Assembly: GCA_037954665.1 (NCBI GenBank)
Contig: JBBMOL010000570.1
Location: 78,501 to 142,500 of the forward strand
Direction of reading: 5' to 3'
DNA: 64,000 bases
From: Laguncularia racemosa
Lineage: Eukaryota; Streptophyta; Magnoliopsida; Myrtales; Combretaceae
Shown: positions 11,163 to 22,397 of the stretch, one piece after another
Position numbering within the stretch: the stretch's first letter is position 1
How the letters are laid out: every line of letters starts with the position of its first letter
Made by a program: the position numbers and the translations under genes
Notes under the pieces: generated by a model
What the model saw: the letters and a program-made list of their open reading frames with translations, nothing else
What the model was told of the DNA's origin: nothing
Database searches by the model: none

Positions 11163-11167
11163 ATGCG

Positions 11168-11526
11168 TCTCTAAACATTGAGACAAAGAGGCAAAACCGT
11201 AGATGAATATGTCTAAGAGTTTGAAACACTAATGATTCGATGTGGAGCAATTGAACCTCTTGAATAGACGATGGAATGATTTGTGTCTGGATGACGAGGA
11301 AGAGATGCGTGAGCTCATAGATTTGTCAATAGTATTAGATGAATATTATGGAGATGTAAATGCTAAGGTGCATGAGGATAGGGGGAATGATCAGTATTTA
11401 GCTATCAATGTGTTACACAGGGTGATGACTATTTTTCCTACTAATGAGGAAGAACAGAGGGAAAACCTATTTCATATTTCCTACCAAGTCCAAGGTAACC
11501 TTTGTGCTCTTATTATTGATGTTGGT
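11168..11526 (+). pseudogene. E1 gag C-terminal part and start of protease
   Basis: E1 resumes after E2 with gag sequence (LRQRGKTVDEYV, a stop, then EFETLMIRCGAIEPLE). It jumps from FVSG straight to an acidic EEEMREL segment. Compared with E2 (6672-7086), about 410 bases holding the end of gag and the zinc knuckle are missing. It continues YYGDVNAKVHEDRGNDQYLAINVLHRV to CALIIDVG, where solo LTR C interrupts it just past the catalytic Asp. TSD TTGGT is at 11522-11526. Confidence 0.8.
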
Positions 11527-13194
11527 TGATTGGTGTCGAATCCAACAAAAATAAAAACCTACTCCTAGACAATGATATGATTTGCGTATAGTAGTGAGTA
11601 AGGTCGTATCCACAGGGATTGGTTAAATATATTTCTATTCAAAAAGAATAAAGAGGAAAAGAAAAATGGAGGGTTTTGTTTGTGAATCAAAAATAATATT
11701 AAAACAAGATAATAAAAACGAATATTGATAAAAGCCTAGCCAAAGGAATCAAGATAGTTTAATTCTAGGAATTGATCATCGATGCAAATGTTTTCTATTC
11801 TTATTTCTAGATAAACTGGTTATGGTTATTAACAAGCTCTAATAACCTATCTCTCCTTACTTCCTCGATAATCAAAACAAGCTCTTTGATTATTTCTCTT
11901 ATCGATTAGACAACCCTAAACAAGCTCTTAGGATTTAATCTATCAATAGCATTAAAAACAAGAGAGACCACCAATTCATGCCAGTAGATTATAAGATAAC
12001 CTATTTAAATAAGATCATACATCTCCATAACATGAATTCGATCATCTATTTTATAATCAACATGTTATTGTGTCACCGAGACTAGAACTATCAAATAATT
12101 ACGGATTTGATGTGCTAGTTGACAATATATTAACTTGCTAACTGAGTAGAAGAGCTCTAATTCATACTAATCAACAAAGATAATATTGACAAAACTTCCA
12201 GAAAATATATGAATATCTAAAAACAAAGAATAGATTAAAGACAACTCAGTTAGATCTCACAATTCGTGGAGAATTGAACTTCAATGACCCTTTGGCTAGA
12301 AAATCTGCTTAGCTACACATGTTCATCATCAAAACGAAAATTAAAAGTAAAAACATAATAAGCCTCTGTTCCCAGTTTCCTTGCTCTGCCTCCTTCCTTC
12401 CTTCTTGTCTCCAAGATGATCCAAGATTCTTAACTCCTCTAGGGTTAGTTCTATTTATATTGTTAAGGGAATGGCAGAGGATCTTTAGCTAGCAAGATAC
12501 GAAAATATCTTTCCTTTTTGATGTAAATCTCGAGAAGTGAATAACCGTCCGCCTGGCACGCCCTATAACACGACCGTGGGTCAAGCCGTGCCTTCCTCTG
12601 TGTGTAATTCACATATCATCTTCCGTTTCCAGTGTGTGACACGGCTTCAACTACGGCAATATCCTAAGCCGTGTCATCCTCTGGTCATTCTTCAACAATT
12701 TCTCCTCCTTGTTTAGTATATGGCACGTCTTCCATTTCAACTTCAACCACGTCTTCAACCACGGCTTCCACCACGTCTTCCACCACGGCCAGATCACGAG
12801 CCGTGTCTCTCTCTGTTGATAGTCCACATTTCCACCTTCTTGTGCAGTGTATAGCACGGCTTGCACCATGGCCGTATTATAAACCGTGCCTCCTTCTAAA
12901 CGGATACACGGTTGTGTACTTCAATCGTGTATTTTCCTGTGGCTTCAAAACTAAGTACACGGTCGTGTACTTCAACTACACGCCCACGTACTTTCCTCCG
13001 GCGGTGTAAATCCTTGCCTTTGATTCAAATTGTAGATGACTTCTCTAATTTACTTGAATTAGCACTCTTGACTCCATTTAACCTGATTTATCACCATAAT
13101 AAAATTAAGTACCATTTCCTTATGATTTCTATAAAATCAATAATAAATTAACACAATTCATACTATAAAGTTTGAGTATAAAATGGCTCTATCA
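11527..13194 (-). mobile_element. Solo LTR C, Athila-like family, with perfect TSD
   Basis: 1668 bp, starting TGATTGGTGTCG and ending CTCTATCA, flanked by TTGGT at 11522-11526 and 13195-13199. Read on the minus strand it matches the LTRs of element B (23226-24850) and fragment A, from TGATAGAGCCATTTTATACTC to the GGATTCGACACC end. No internal sequence accompanies it, so it is the product of LTR-LTR recombination. Ser/Thr-rich open frames near 12671-13009 come from repeated CACGGC/GCCGTG words in the LTR and are not genes. Confidence 0.92.
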
Positions 13195-13199
13195 TTGGT

Positions 13200-13539
13200 A
13201 GTTGCACTAATGTAGTGGCTGCTTCATTAGTTAATAAATTTAAACTAGTCACTACCCCATACCCTAAGCCATATAAAGTGCACTGGTTGAGTGAACAAGA
13301 AAGTTTACATGTTACTCAAAGGGCTAAGGTTCCATTCAGTATAGGAGAGAGATACCATGATGAGATAGTTTGTGATATTCTTTCTATGTGTGCATTACAC
13401 ATACTGCTTGGTAGACCTTGGTTATATGATAGGAAAGTGTTGCATGATAGGTTTAAGAACACCTATGTGTTCCAGAAGGATAGCAAGCGCATTGTATTGA
13501 ATCCTATGTCACCAACTGAAGTATAAGAAGTATAGAGAC
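13200..13539 (+). pseudogene. E1 protease, C-terminal part
   Basis: Continues directly from the interrupted IIDVG with SCTNVVAASLVNKFKLVT, PKPYKVHWLSEQESLHVTQ and ILLGRPWLYDRKVLHDRFKN. It aligns with E2 7340-7660 over its whole length. ILLGRPWL is the flap-distal ILG motif of retropepsins. The segment ends at TSD GAGAC (13535-13539), where solo LTR D is inserted. Confidence 0.8.
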
Positions 13540-14730
13540 TGTCGAGTCTAATTTTTGAATTCCCATTCCTAATCCGATCTAAACTAGACCCTATGCTCAT
13601 CTAATATAGATCCTCGACTTGAGTTAGGAATTTCGTTTGATTTTTGGAGTCGCCACCCAACTGTTGTTGGGAAAAAGTGAATTAAGACTAAAGGAGCGGA
13701 TTAGTCTTAATTTGGACTACTAGTCGTCGTTATTTCCTCTTCTCATTTTTGTGAGAAGAGAAAAAGGGAAAACCAGAGTTCCTAAGTCCGGGGGCTAACC
13801 TATTAAAACCTATACGGTTACCACCTGATCTCCTAAAATTGTTCATCTTTAGAAATGTGTTTCATTGTGTTTCTGTTAATTTTTGTTATGTCTTTGAATT
13901 TATTTCAGAAAAAGGATTTTTCATTTATTTTATGGGTTAACCCGAATGGGTGCCTACGTACTTGCTACTCAGGATCAAACAAGCCGTAGTTCGCTTTTCT
14001 GAAAATCTTTAGTGTATGAGTGAATTTTAATTTTGAAATTTCTTTCGATTTATGTTCTTACCATTTTTGGGATTTTTCCTAAAACTCTAAACTTAAGCTT
14101 GATTTTATTTTGAAAAATGATTTTATAGGGAAAACATCAATTTTGATTTTAATTAGATAATGTTTATCTTATCTTTGTTGAAGATCTGTTGGATTTGTGC
14201 AAAAAAATCAAATCAAAACGGCCGAAATACGAATTTTTTCCTCACCGGCGATCTCGGGCTCGAGGTAGGAGACGATCACGCACCCGGCGCGTGCGCTTCC
14301 TCCAGCCAATCAGATGTCGCCACGTGTCCTGGGCAAATGAGAAAAATCGCAAAACGCGGAAACTGCTTCCCCCGCGTTTCAAACCCGCGACCTCGCACCC
14401 CACACCGTGCTTTAGCCCATGGTCCGGACCAGCTGGGCTAGCCCACTTTCGCGATTTTATTTATTTTGCAAATTACATATATGCAATGCGATTTTTCTAT
14501 TTTTTTGTATTTTTTGAAATTTCAAAAATTTGTAAAAATTGTTTATTATTCATTATTGCTATTTCCGAAATCATTTTTCAAAATTGATGTGTTTTCCTAT
14601 TTATTTTTATTTTTTGAACATTTTTATTATTTTATGCCAAATTAGGAAAAATTGGGAAAAATTAAAAAAAATTGAAAATTGATTATTATTGAAAATTATT
14701 GACTCCTAGGGCAAAAATGGGGTGTTTACA
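13540..14730 (-). mobile_element. Solo LTR D, Ogre/Tat-like, with perfect TSD
   Basis: 1191 bp, TGTCGAG...TTTACA, flanked by GAGAC at 13535-13539 and 14731-14735. On the minus strand it opens TGTAAACACCCCATTTTTGC and closes CTCGACA. The same two ends recur, diverged, at the plus-strand LTR-like repeat 36581-39112. That makes it an Ogre/Tat-type LTR by inference. It includes a GC-rich patch (about 14230-14440) unlike the AT-rich surroundings; open frames there are not gene-like. Confidence 0.85.
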
Positions 14731-14735
14731 GAGAC

Positions 14736-15349
14736 AAATTAATAAAAACTATTAAAAAGAAGACCTTGTTTGTAGGACAACATGAACTGGAAGAGGCAAT
14801 TCAAGAAGAGAGACCAGTGTATCTATTGTAGATGAAATATATGTTGGAAGTTGATGGGAGAGAATAGTTACCTCCAGTTGTAAACCAAGTGCTAGATGAG
14901 TACATGGATGTATTCCCAAATGAGTTGCTTGAGGGATTACCGCCAATGAGAAGCATTGAGCATGCCATTGATTTTCAGCCTATATCATTTTTACCAAATT
15001 GACCTAGATATCGCATGAATCTTGAAGAAGCTAGAGAATTGAAGTGACAGGTGGATGACCTAGTAGAAAGGGGTTTTGTCAGAGAGAGTACTAGTCCTTG
15101 TGCTGTTCCTGCACTTTTTGTTCCAAAGAAGGATGGCATGTGGAGAATATGCATTGATAGTAGAGCCATCAACAAAATTACCATCAAATATAGGTATCCC
15201 ATTCCTAGACTTGATGATATGTTGGATGAGCTAAATGGTGCATATGTATTCTCTAAAGTGGATCTTAAAAGCGGATATCACTAAATTCATATGAGGGTGG
15301 AGATGAGTAGAAGACCGCTTTTAAAACACGACATAGCTTGTATGAGTGG
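14736..15349 (+). pseudogene. E1 reverse transcriptase, N-terminal half
   Basis: Blocks LPPMRSIEHAIDF, VERGFVRESTSPCAVPALFVPKKDGMWRICIDS, INKITIKYRYPIPRLDDMLDELNGAYVFSKVDLKSGYH match E2. The copy stops at LYEW and jumps into RNase H (SGAPLNYS). The join lies at a single TGAGTGG (15343-15349), which in E2 occurs twice, at 8276 and 8904. About 628 bases, including the YFDD catalytic box and the start of RNase H, are deleted. Confidence 0.85.
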
Positions 15350-16902
15350 TGCACCTTTGAACTATTCAATGTATGATAAGGAGTTTTATTCCTTAGTGCA
15401 TGCATTGAAGACATGGTAGCACTATCTTCTCCCTAAGGAGTTTGTTATCTATACAAACCATGAGTTGTTGAAACACTTCAAAGGCTAACAACATTTGTCT
15501 AAATGATAGGCTAAATGGTGGGAATTCCTAAAGAGCTTTGCTTATGTGATTAAGTACATGGAGGGGAGTACAAATATTGTACTTGATGCATTATCACACA
15601 AGTATGTACTTATCACTTCTCTCCAATCAAAATTGCTTAGGTTTGAGTTAATGAAGGAATAATATGTTCATGATGATCGCTTAAGATTGATTGTTGAGCG
15701 ATGTGTTGGAGGAAATGTAGTGGATGTGTATTATATGATAGATGGTTTTCTATATAAAGTAGGAAAGTTGCATATGCCCTATGGTTCTGTTAGGGAATTG
15801 TTGGTACGGAAAGCTTATGTTGGAGGGTTATTAGGACATTTTGGTGAAAAGAGGACATTAGAGTTGTTAAAAGAACATTTTTACTGGAGGGGTATACTAA
15901 AAGATGTATACAAGGTTTTGGAGAAATGTGGTGTTTGTAAGAGAGCAAAGGAAAAGAAGGAAGCTTGGGGTGAATATATGTCTTTACCTCTACCCACACA
16001 GCCATGGATTGATATCAGTATAGATTTTGTCTTGAGTATACCCAAGACACGGAGAGGTAAAGACTCCATTATGGTGGTCATCGACCGCTTCAGTAAAATG
16101 TCACACTTTATACCTTGCCACAAAATAGATGACACACTTTTTATTGATAAACTTTTTGTGTAGGAAATTATAAGATTACATGATGTTCCCCACGACATAG
16201 TGTTTGACAGAGACACCAAGTTTCTCAGCTTCTTCTGGAAGACACTTTGGAAGAAACTTAGTACTCAACTCGTGTATAGTACATCTTATCATCCTCAGAC
16301 AGACTGTTAGACAAAGATTGTCAACTGTACTCTTGGTGCCTTATTAAGAGCTACGATTGGCAAGAATCTTATCGATTGGGACTTGTGTCTCCATATTGTT
16401 GAGTTCACTTATAATAGGTCAACTTATAGTTCAATCGATAAGTCTCCCTTTAAAGTCATGTATGACTATAATCTTACCCTTTAATTGGATTTAATAGCTA
16501 ACTCGGCAACAAAGGAAGAAAGTTTGAGTGGAGTGGAGTGTGCCAAGGAGATTCAAAAGCTTCATCAAAAGGCTTCTGAACATCTTAAGAAAACTTAGGA
16601 GCAGCAGAAACTTCAGGGCAACAAAAACAGGAAAGCCAAGATTTACAATCCAAGTGACTTAGTTTGAATTCATCTTAGCAAGGATAGGTTTCCTCACAAG
16701 AAATCATAGAAACTTTCACCTATAGTAGATAGACCATTCAAGATTCTGAAGCGCATCAACAACAATGCTTAAATGGTAGAGTTACCAAGAGAATACGGTG
16801 TCTTGCTACATTCAATGTTGCAGATCTATCGCCTTACCTATCAAAAGATCTTCATGAAAACCCATTAGATTTGAGGGAAAATCTTCCATAGGCCCAAGGA
16901 GA
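15350..16902 (+). pseudogene. E1 RNase H (3' part), integrase and polyprotein tail
   Basis: YDKEFYSLV and YTNHELLKHF are RNase H remnants. Integrase follows as one 158-codon open stretch (15687-16163): GHFGEKRTLELLKEHFYWRG, CGVCKRAKEKKE, DISIDFVLSIPKTRRGKDSIMVV. Next come FDRDTKFLS and a damaged Glu region, then the tail IYNPSDLV and SPYLSKD. Multiple TAG/TAA stops occur outside the open stretch. The finger reads HHCC with all four ligands visible. The frame continues past 16903 into the 3' LTR. Confidence 0.85.
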
Positions 16903-17568
16903 TGATGGGAATCAAACCATTTCCATAACAAGACCCATTACCCAAGCTAGAGCCAAAGGACCACAAAGTCTTGCATTGAGAATCCTTTTTGACCAAATGG
17001 AACCTAAAGACACTCATATAGTATCTTCATTCTTTTTACATGACTGCTTTACATTTAATCAAGTGCAATTATTAGTACTTTAGGATGATAACCAAGTTAA
17101 TTAGAGTATGGTTTAGAGAATGGTTCATGGCTCACTTTTGAACCGACCTAGACTAATGGGGAGCTGACCATGTATTTTTGTTTTTTTCCTTTATTTTCTT
17201 TATGTTTGTTTCCATATGAGGAACTACTATAAATACTTGTATAAGGGACACAAAAAGACATTGATTTTTCAGTCAAAAAACACAAGGATACACATGAAAG
17301 TGAGGGTTTTTCTCCTTTCATCCACTCTTATCAATCTTTTACGGATTTTGGCGAGTCTAAGGCATGGATTGTTGTGTGTCATATCAATAATTACAAGCTT
17401 GATCCTTCTTCTACTAGTGTGTAATATCTTGTAAGAAATTTGACCTTCTTATTGTCTTGTTCTTGGCATGAATTGGGGTTCCACGTGAAAGATGATATTT
17501 AATTTGGGGATTGTCCAATTATCTCATCAATTATATATGTGTTGATTGTTAATTGAATTGGCATATCA
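16903..17568 (+). repeat. 3' LTR of E1, entered by the pol reading frame
   Basis: Direct repeat of 2732-3381. The pol frame passes through the purine tract and reads on into the LTR as DDGNQTISITRPITQARAK, staying open for about 60 codons to a TAG near 17083. The LTR U3 therefore encodes the polyprotein's C-terminus. TSD ATTTA follows at 17569-17573. Confidence 0.9.
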
Positions 17569-18021
17569 ATTTATTTGGATTATTTGCTTTTGAATATTTT
17601 TTTCATGAGTATCTTTTTACATATTTGTTAACCATTTTGAGGAAATAAAAAGGGAAAAAAATTTTTAATAAAAGCCTCTTTTTCATTTTGGAAAACTCTT
17701 ATATGGAAACTAAACGGTTTTAAATAAGATAGCCCTTAGACTCAATTTTTTTTTGTTTTAAAAATCTTTTTATATGAAAAGGTTTTTTTTGTAGACTAAC
17801 TGTTGAAATTAGAATCAATCTACCAATTTGATCCTAATTTCCCTTTTTCCTAACTCTGGTTAGGTAGCAGCTCTAGTCTTTTAAAAAACTGTTTTCAAAG
17901 TTTTTTAATTTTTCTTAATTTTGTCAAGTGACTTATATCGAGCAAACTGGGCTTAATATAAGTTAAATTAAGGTAAAAAGGAAAAATTTAGGCTCGATAG
18001 ATTGGTGGCTCTACTGGGGAC
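17569..18021 (+). repeat. Ogre/Tat-like LTR remnant, right part, and primer-site-like end
   Basis: This continues the alignment with 38701-39112 that 2484-2731 began. The LTR end reads GGCTCGATAG, followed by ATTGGTGGCTCTACTGGGGAC (18001-18021). I recall a very similar string at the primer region of Ogre/Tat elements. That class assignment is inference. Confidence 0.65.
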
Positions 18022-21000
18022 AAAAGTAGGCTAGCTATATGAGGATTTTCGATATTAATAAACAATGAAGAGAGGCTTTTATTCTTAAATTCCTTCCCTT
18101 TATCAATTTTCCTTTCTTGTTAATATATTGTTCTTATTTGTAAATAGTCATAGTAAGTGGGTTTTCATCACGCAAGAAAAGAAAAAAAAAAAAAACAATG
18201 AAAGGCCTAATGGGCTTATTTTTTAGGTGGACTTTTAATTTTTGAAAGTAATGTGTGCTAGATATGGTCAAGATTGGACCATCTTAGGAACCTAGGATGA
18301 GAGGTAACCACTCGAAAGTTATGGTGTAACTAACTTCCATTGGTGATTAGGCTGCCCTACTCTTGCTTCAACATGGTTTAGGAACCATTTCTTCAAAAAT
18401 GTGTTCGACTATAAAGCTTGAGGACCTATAGAGCCTACCATATTGCATTCACGATCATATGTTGGTAAATGAAAAATAGGGTGGCATATTGTTAAAAAGA
18501 GTGTAGTAATAATTAGGAGTTGTAATTTTATCAATATCCCCATGTGTTATAACATGTTGTAAATTATTTTTTATGTAAAAACAATAAAAATATAGGTTCA
18601 TATAATATCGAGATAATAATAAAATTACAACTCAATAAAATTGCCACACTATTATTCAATTGTCGACCTTTGTATCTGTGTGTTTTTATTCTATGATAAT
18701 TTACTTGTTTGTTAATATATTTTCTACTTATATATGTTTATATTATTGTTTTTCAACAAAATAAAAAAAAAATGAAAACTGAAACTTGTAAATAATTAGG
18801 TTATAAATAATTATTACCCTTAAAATCATCACCTTATAAAATAATCGTTCATCTTAAACCACTTCTTTGTAAATATTTTTAACCTTTAGATTATCAACCC
18901 CATAAGAATCAAAACTTTGAAATCATCAACATTCTAAATAATAATTTTTAGATTCTAATCTTATAAATAACAAATGCTCTAACTTGTAAGTAATTAATCG
19001 ATATTAGATTAACACAACATCCCTTTTGTAAATATTTGTGATCAACCTTGTAATTATCTATAACCTTTTGTTATCAACCCTATATGTAATTGTAACCTAA
19101 CAAATTGTCACCCTTGTAACAAAATCTTGTACCTTTATAGTAAAATCTCTCTTTCGATAGGGTTCTACTTTGCACAAATTTGTAAACAATTTCTTTCTAA
19201 ATGGTGTCATAAAATTGTTAAAAATGGAAAGAAAAAAATTCATGAAAAGAAAAAGGAGATAAGTTCTCTAATTTTTTTCACAAGTTATAAATATTAAATA
19301 ATTTTCTCCTTTTACATTATCAATAGTTGTCACCTTTTAATAAGTTATTACCTTTTGTAAGTTTCCACTCTTTTATTGAATCAATTACCTTTGTAATAAA
19401 ACCTCTTTATAAGTTTCCATTAAATGTGTCAACCTATAAATAATTTCTTATCAAAGAGTGTCATAATTACTAGCTCCATCTATAAATAGGAATTCGATAA
19501 ATCATGAAACTTTACTTTCTCAAAAATTAAAAAAAAAATTGAAACAAAAAAAATTGAAAAAAAAAATGAAAGTACAAAAATAAAAAGTTCACTTATTCCC
19601 ATAGGTTGTAAATAGTCCTCTTCCATTAAATTGTCAATAGTCATCACCTTTTAATAATTATCATTGTTTGTAGTGTACCACGTTTCCATAATACCATATA
19701 TTGTGAGTCGTTATCTTATCACCTATGTAATACTATGAATAGTCTATCACCTTTGTAATTACCATTCATAAATAGTCACACATAGGTTATCAACCATGTC
19801 GTCAAATTTTAGAATTTTTTCATCATTTGACCTTTATAGTAGAATTTATTATCATATAAATTGTCTTCCTTGTACTAGGTTTAGTCACCTTTATTAGTGT
19901 CCATCATGTAAGTTGACACCTTTACTAATTCTAGACTCTTGTTAACTATGGCTTTTAAAGAATAAAAATTTTTCAAAAAAAAATCAAAAATTTTCAAAAA
20001 ATAATCCTTTTTAAAAAAATGAATAAAGCTTTTAATTTGTTATTGAAAATTTAAAAAAAAAAATCAAAAGATGAAATAAAGGATTTTGCTAACAAGTAGG
20101 GGTTTTTAAAGGACTTTAAAAAAAATTCTTTTAAGTGGAGCAGCTTAACCCAAAGCCTATAGTCACTCACTCTACAACTAAGAAGCTCAAAGTAAATCAC
20201 ATTTCAAGGTAAGAGTACCTCGGTCCTAATCCAACATGAGGGGCAAAAGGGAGCACCATAGTAGAGGGGTATATACTCAAAGGACTTGGTAATAATAACT
20301 CTTGAGAATAGTGGAGACAAAACCATCCACCTATTTCCATGCCAAACTTAACTTCTAATCCACCAAGAAAGCCTAAAACCCAAGCACAACTCTTGACCTA
20401 GAAAGAAGACCCAACAAGCTTAAGACTTAACCTTTTTTAAAGACCTAAGACACATTGAGCCTACTTACCCACTCCAAACCCCATTGAACACATACATAAA
20501 CCCTATCCATTTCATAAAGCTTAAAAAATAATCTAAGCTTGTCTCTACTACAGTTTAGAGAGCTACCAATCAAAAGCCCAATGAGATCAATTCCAATTTA
20601 ATAAATTTAGCCTAAGGGGGTTAATCGGTTTAGTGAAAGTAAAAAGAGGAAAACTCCTTAGCTTGATATTAGCACCATCACCATTAGGGCATGTGGAGAA
20701 AAAACTCAACCATGTCGACAACTATTGCAAGTAAGTTGATCAAGGTTAGCTCACTAGATTGGGATTAAGGAAAATATTTAACTAAGTTAGTGAGCCCATC
20801 TCAATAGGGGGCACATTTCCAAGATTGAAGAACTAGCCCAATATGAGTGGGCAATTATTGAGCTAGCTTTAACTAGTTAGGTTCGGAGTAAGTTAGAATG
20901 GATGGAGCAAAAGTGGAGCCTAATTGAATATAAGAGATTAAAGATAGATAATCATAATTTCTCCTTAAGAAAAGGTATCCCATTATTTGAAGAGTTTAGG

Positions 21001-21716
21001 AGGAAAAAGGAAAACTAATTCCCAAACACTAACCTTAAATACTTGAGAGTTAAGTGACATCAATGTGAGGAATTGGGACTCATTCTTTAAAGGTAGTCTA
21101 TCTTGAACTTGATACACAAGTTGAAAAGATGGTAGACATTCATTTCTCTACCCTAAACACATTCATCCTTTCTGAACCCCTTTGAGCCTTCTTAGAAAGT
21201 ATTTTCAAAATTAGCCCTATCAAGAACCACCCCATATTAAGGCAATTAGGAGGTTGGGATCATCGATCAAAAGAAAAGGATAAACTAGTTTATGTTTACC
21301 TTAGTTGCATCAATTCGTGAATAATTATTGCCATTGATAGTATATTTCCTTTAATATAAAGAAGAGCCCCTATTATAAAAGCCATACATGACTTGAGCTA
21401 TAAACCATTCAGAAGGAGGGAATGAAGAAATGATCACCACCTCCATCAGAAGCTTGTAAGAAGAAGACCAAAAAAAAGGGGGGGAGAGAAGATGAAAGAA
21501 AAGGTAAAAAGTGAGGGAAAAAAAAAAGAAAGAGAGAGGAAAAACAAGAAAAAAAAAAGTGAAGATGAAGGAAGAAGTAAAGCCAATAAGCAAGCAAATA
21601 AGGTAATCAATCCAAGTGATCAAGAAAAGGAAGTTAAAGCCCAAAATCAAGACTTATAGCTTAAAGGCCAAAGTCTATGCCTAAATCATGAGACCACCCA
21701 CAAAACCACCCTCATG
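18022..21716. other. Non-coding AT-rich stretch, possibly Ogre/Tat leader
   Basis: No protein-coding domain is visible on either strand. From about 18730 to 19960 the sequence is a loose series of variants of TTGTAAATAGTCATCACCTTTTAATAA spaced tens of bases apart, a heavily decayed tandem-like region. Following directly after a primer-site-like string (18001-18021), it may be the long untranslated leader of an Ogre/Tat element. No gag was found. Purine-rich tracts near 21470-21560 make Phe-rich open frames on the minus strand, which are artefacts. Confidence 0.4.
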
Positions 21717-22252
21717 TAGGGATGTAAATGGGTCGTGTTTAGGACAGGTTCATTTAGACCCGAACCTGACCCAACAAAGGATTACATACCCAAAACTTGC
21801 CCCAACTCGAGATTTTTTTTTTTTTTTTTATCGATCCAAACCCAAACCAATTAATAAATGAAGCATCCTGAACCCGACTCGAATGGTGGTTAAATCTTTT
21901 TTTTTTTTCATTCTTCAACTTATTTTCATATGTCATTTCTTTAATTTATTATTAATTTACTTGCAATGGGTAGAAGAGAGAAATTAAATATAATATATAT
22001 ATATATATATTGATTAACAATATAAAAATAATAAAATAAAATATATTGATTATAAATTCTAATATTAATTTATTATTAAAAAAATATTGGGGTCGAGTTT
22101 TCTTATTGGATTTTTTCTTAATCCCGTAACTCGGCCCTAAACCCTATCAGGTTTTATTCTATATCCTAAAACCTGATCTTAAGCCCTATAGGGTTTTTAT
22201 CAGGTTGATCGGTGCAGGTACCCTATTATGACCCGCTTCAGTAGCATCGCTA
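21717..22252. mobile_element. Probable non-autonomous hAT-type MITE
   Basis: Starts TAGGGATGTAAATGGGTC and ends GACCCGCTTCAGTAGCATCGCTA; the end's complement opens TAGCGATG and later GGGTC. This gives imperfect inverted ends. The flanks CCCTCATG (21709-21716) and CCTTTAAG (22253-22260) agree at 5 of 8 positions, as a decayed 8-bp hAT duplication might. The interior has the GACCCGAACC/GGGTTT words typical of such repeats. No transposase is encoded. Confidence 0.5.
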
Positions 22253-22397
22253 CCTTTAAGAGAATCTTTTGATTAAAGGAATTAAATTATCTTAGGCAAA
22301 AATTACTCATGAAACTAAGGTAAGCCCATTTTAGTATTTCTTACAATTTTTACTAGTAAACTAGGTTAGAATGAAGATTAATTCTCTCTAAATCAAC

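Larger units (their letters stand above)
2732..17568 (+). mobile_element. Ty3/gypsy LTR retrotransposon E1, nested and degenerate
   Basis: E1 is bounded by direct LTRs (2732-3381 and 16903-17568) that both start TGATGGGAATC and end CATATCA. TSDs are ACTTA (left) and ATTTA (17569-17573). An initiator-Met-type primer site follows the 5' LTR. Without inserts, the interior is 3382-4534, 11168-11526, 13200-13539 and 14736-16902. It encodes broken gag, protease, reverse transcriptase, RNase H and integrase. It contains element E2 in gag, solo LTR C in protease and solo LTR D between protease and RT. Two internal deletions removed the gag zinc knuckle and the RT core. It cannot be autonomous. Confidence 0.9.

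Noticed and set aside
12671..13009. Ser/Thr-rich open frame
   Set aside because: It lies wholly in solo LTR C and is produced by repeated CACGGC/CCACGTCTTC words; related frames recur in the other LTRs (22441-23895, 28956-29336).
14160..14587. GC-rich open frames as a small gene
   Set aside because: Contained within solo LTR D between perfect target duplications; Arg-rich translation follows from GC-rich LTR sequence.
21351..21650. Phe/Leu-rich membrane-like open frame on the minus strand
   Set aside because: It reads the complement of a purine-rich low-complexity tract (AAGAAAAAAAAG type); composition alone explains it.
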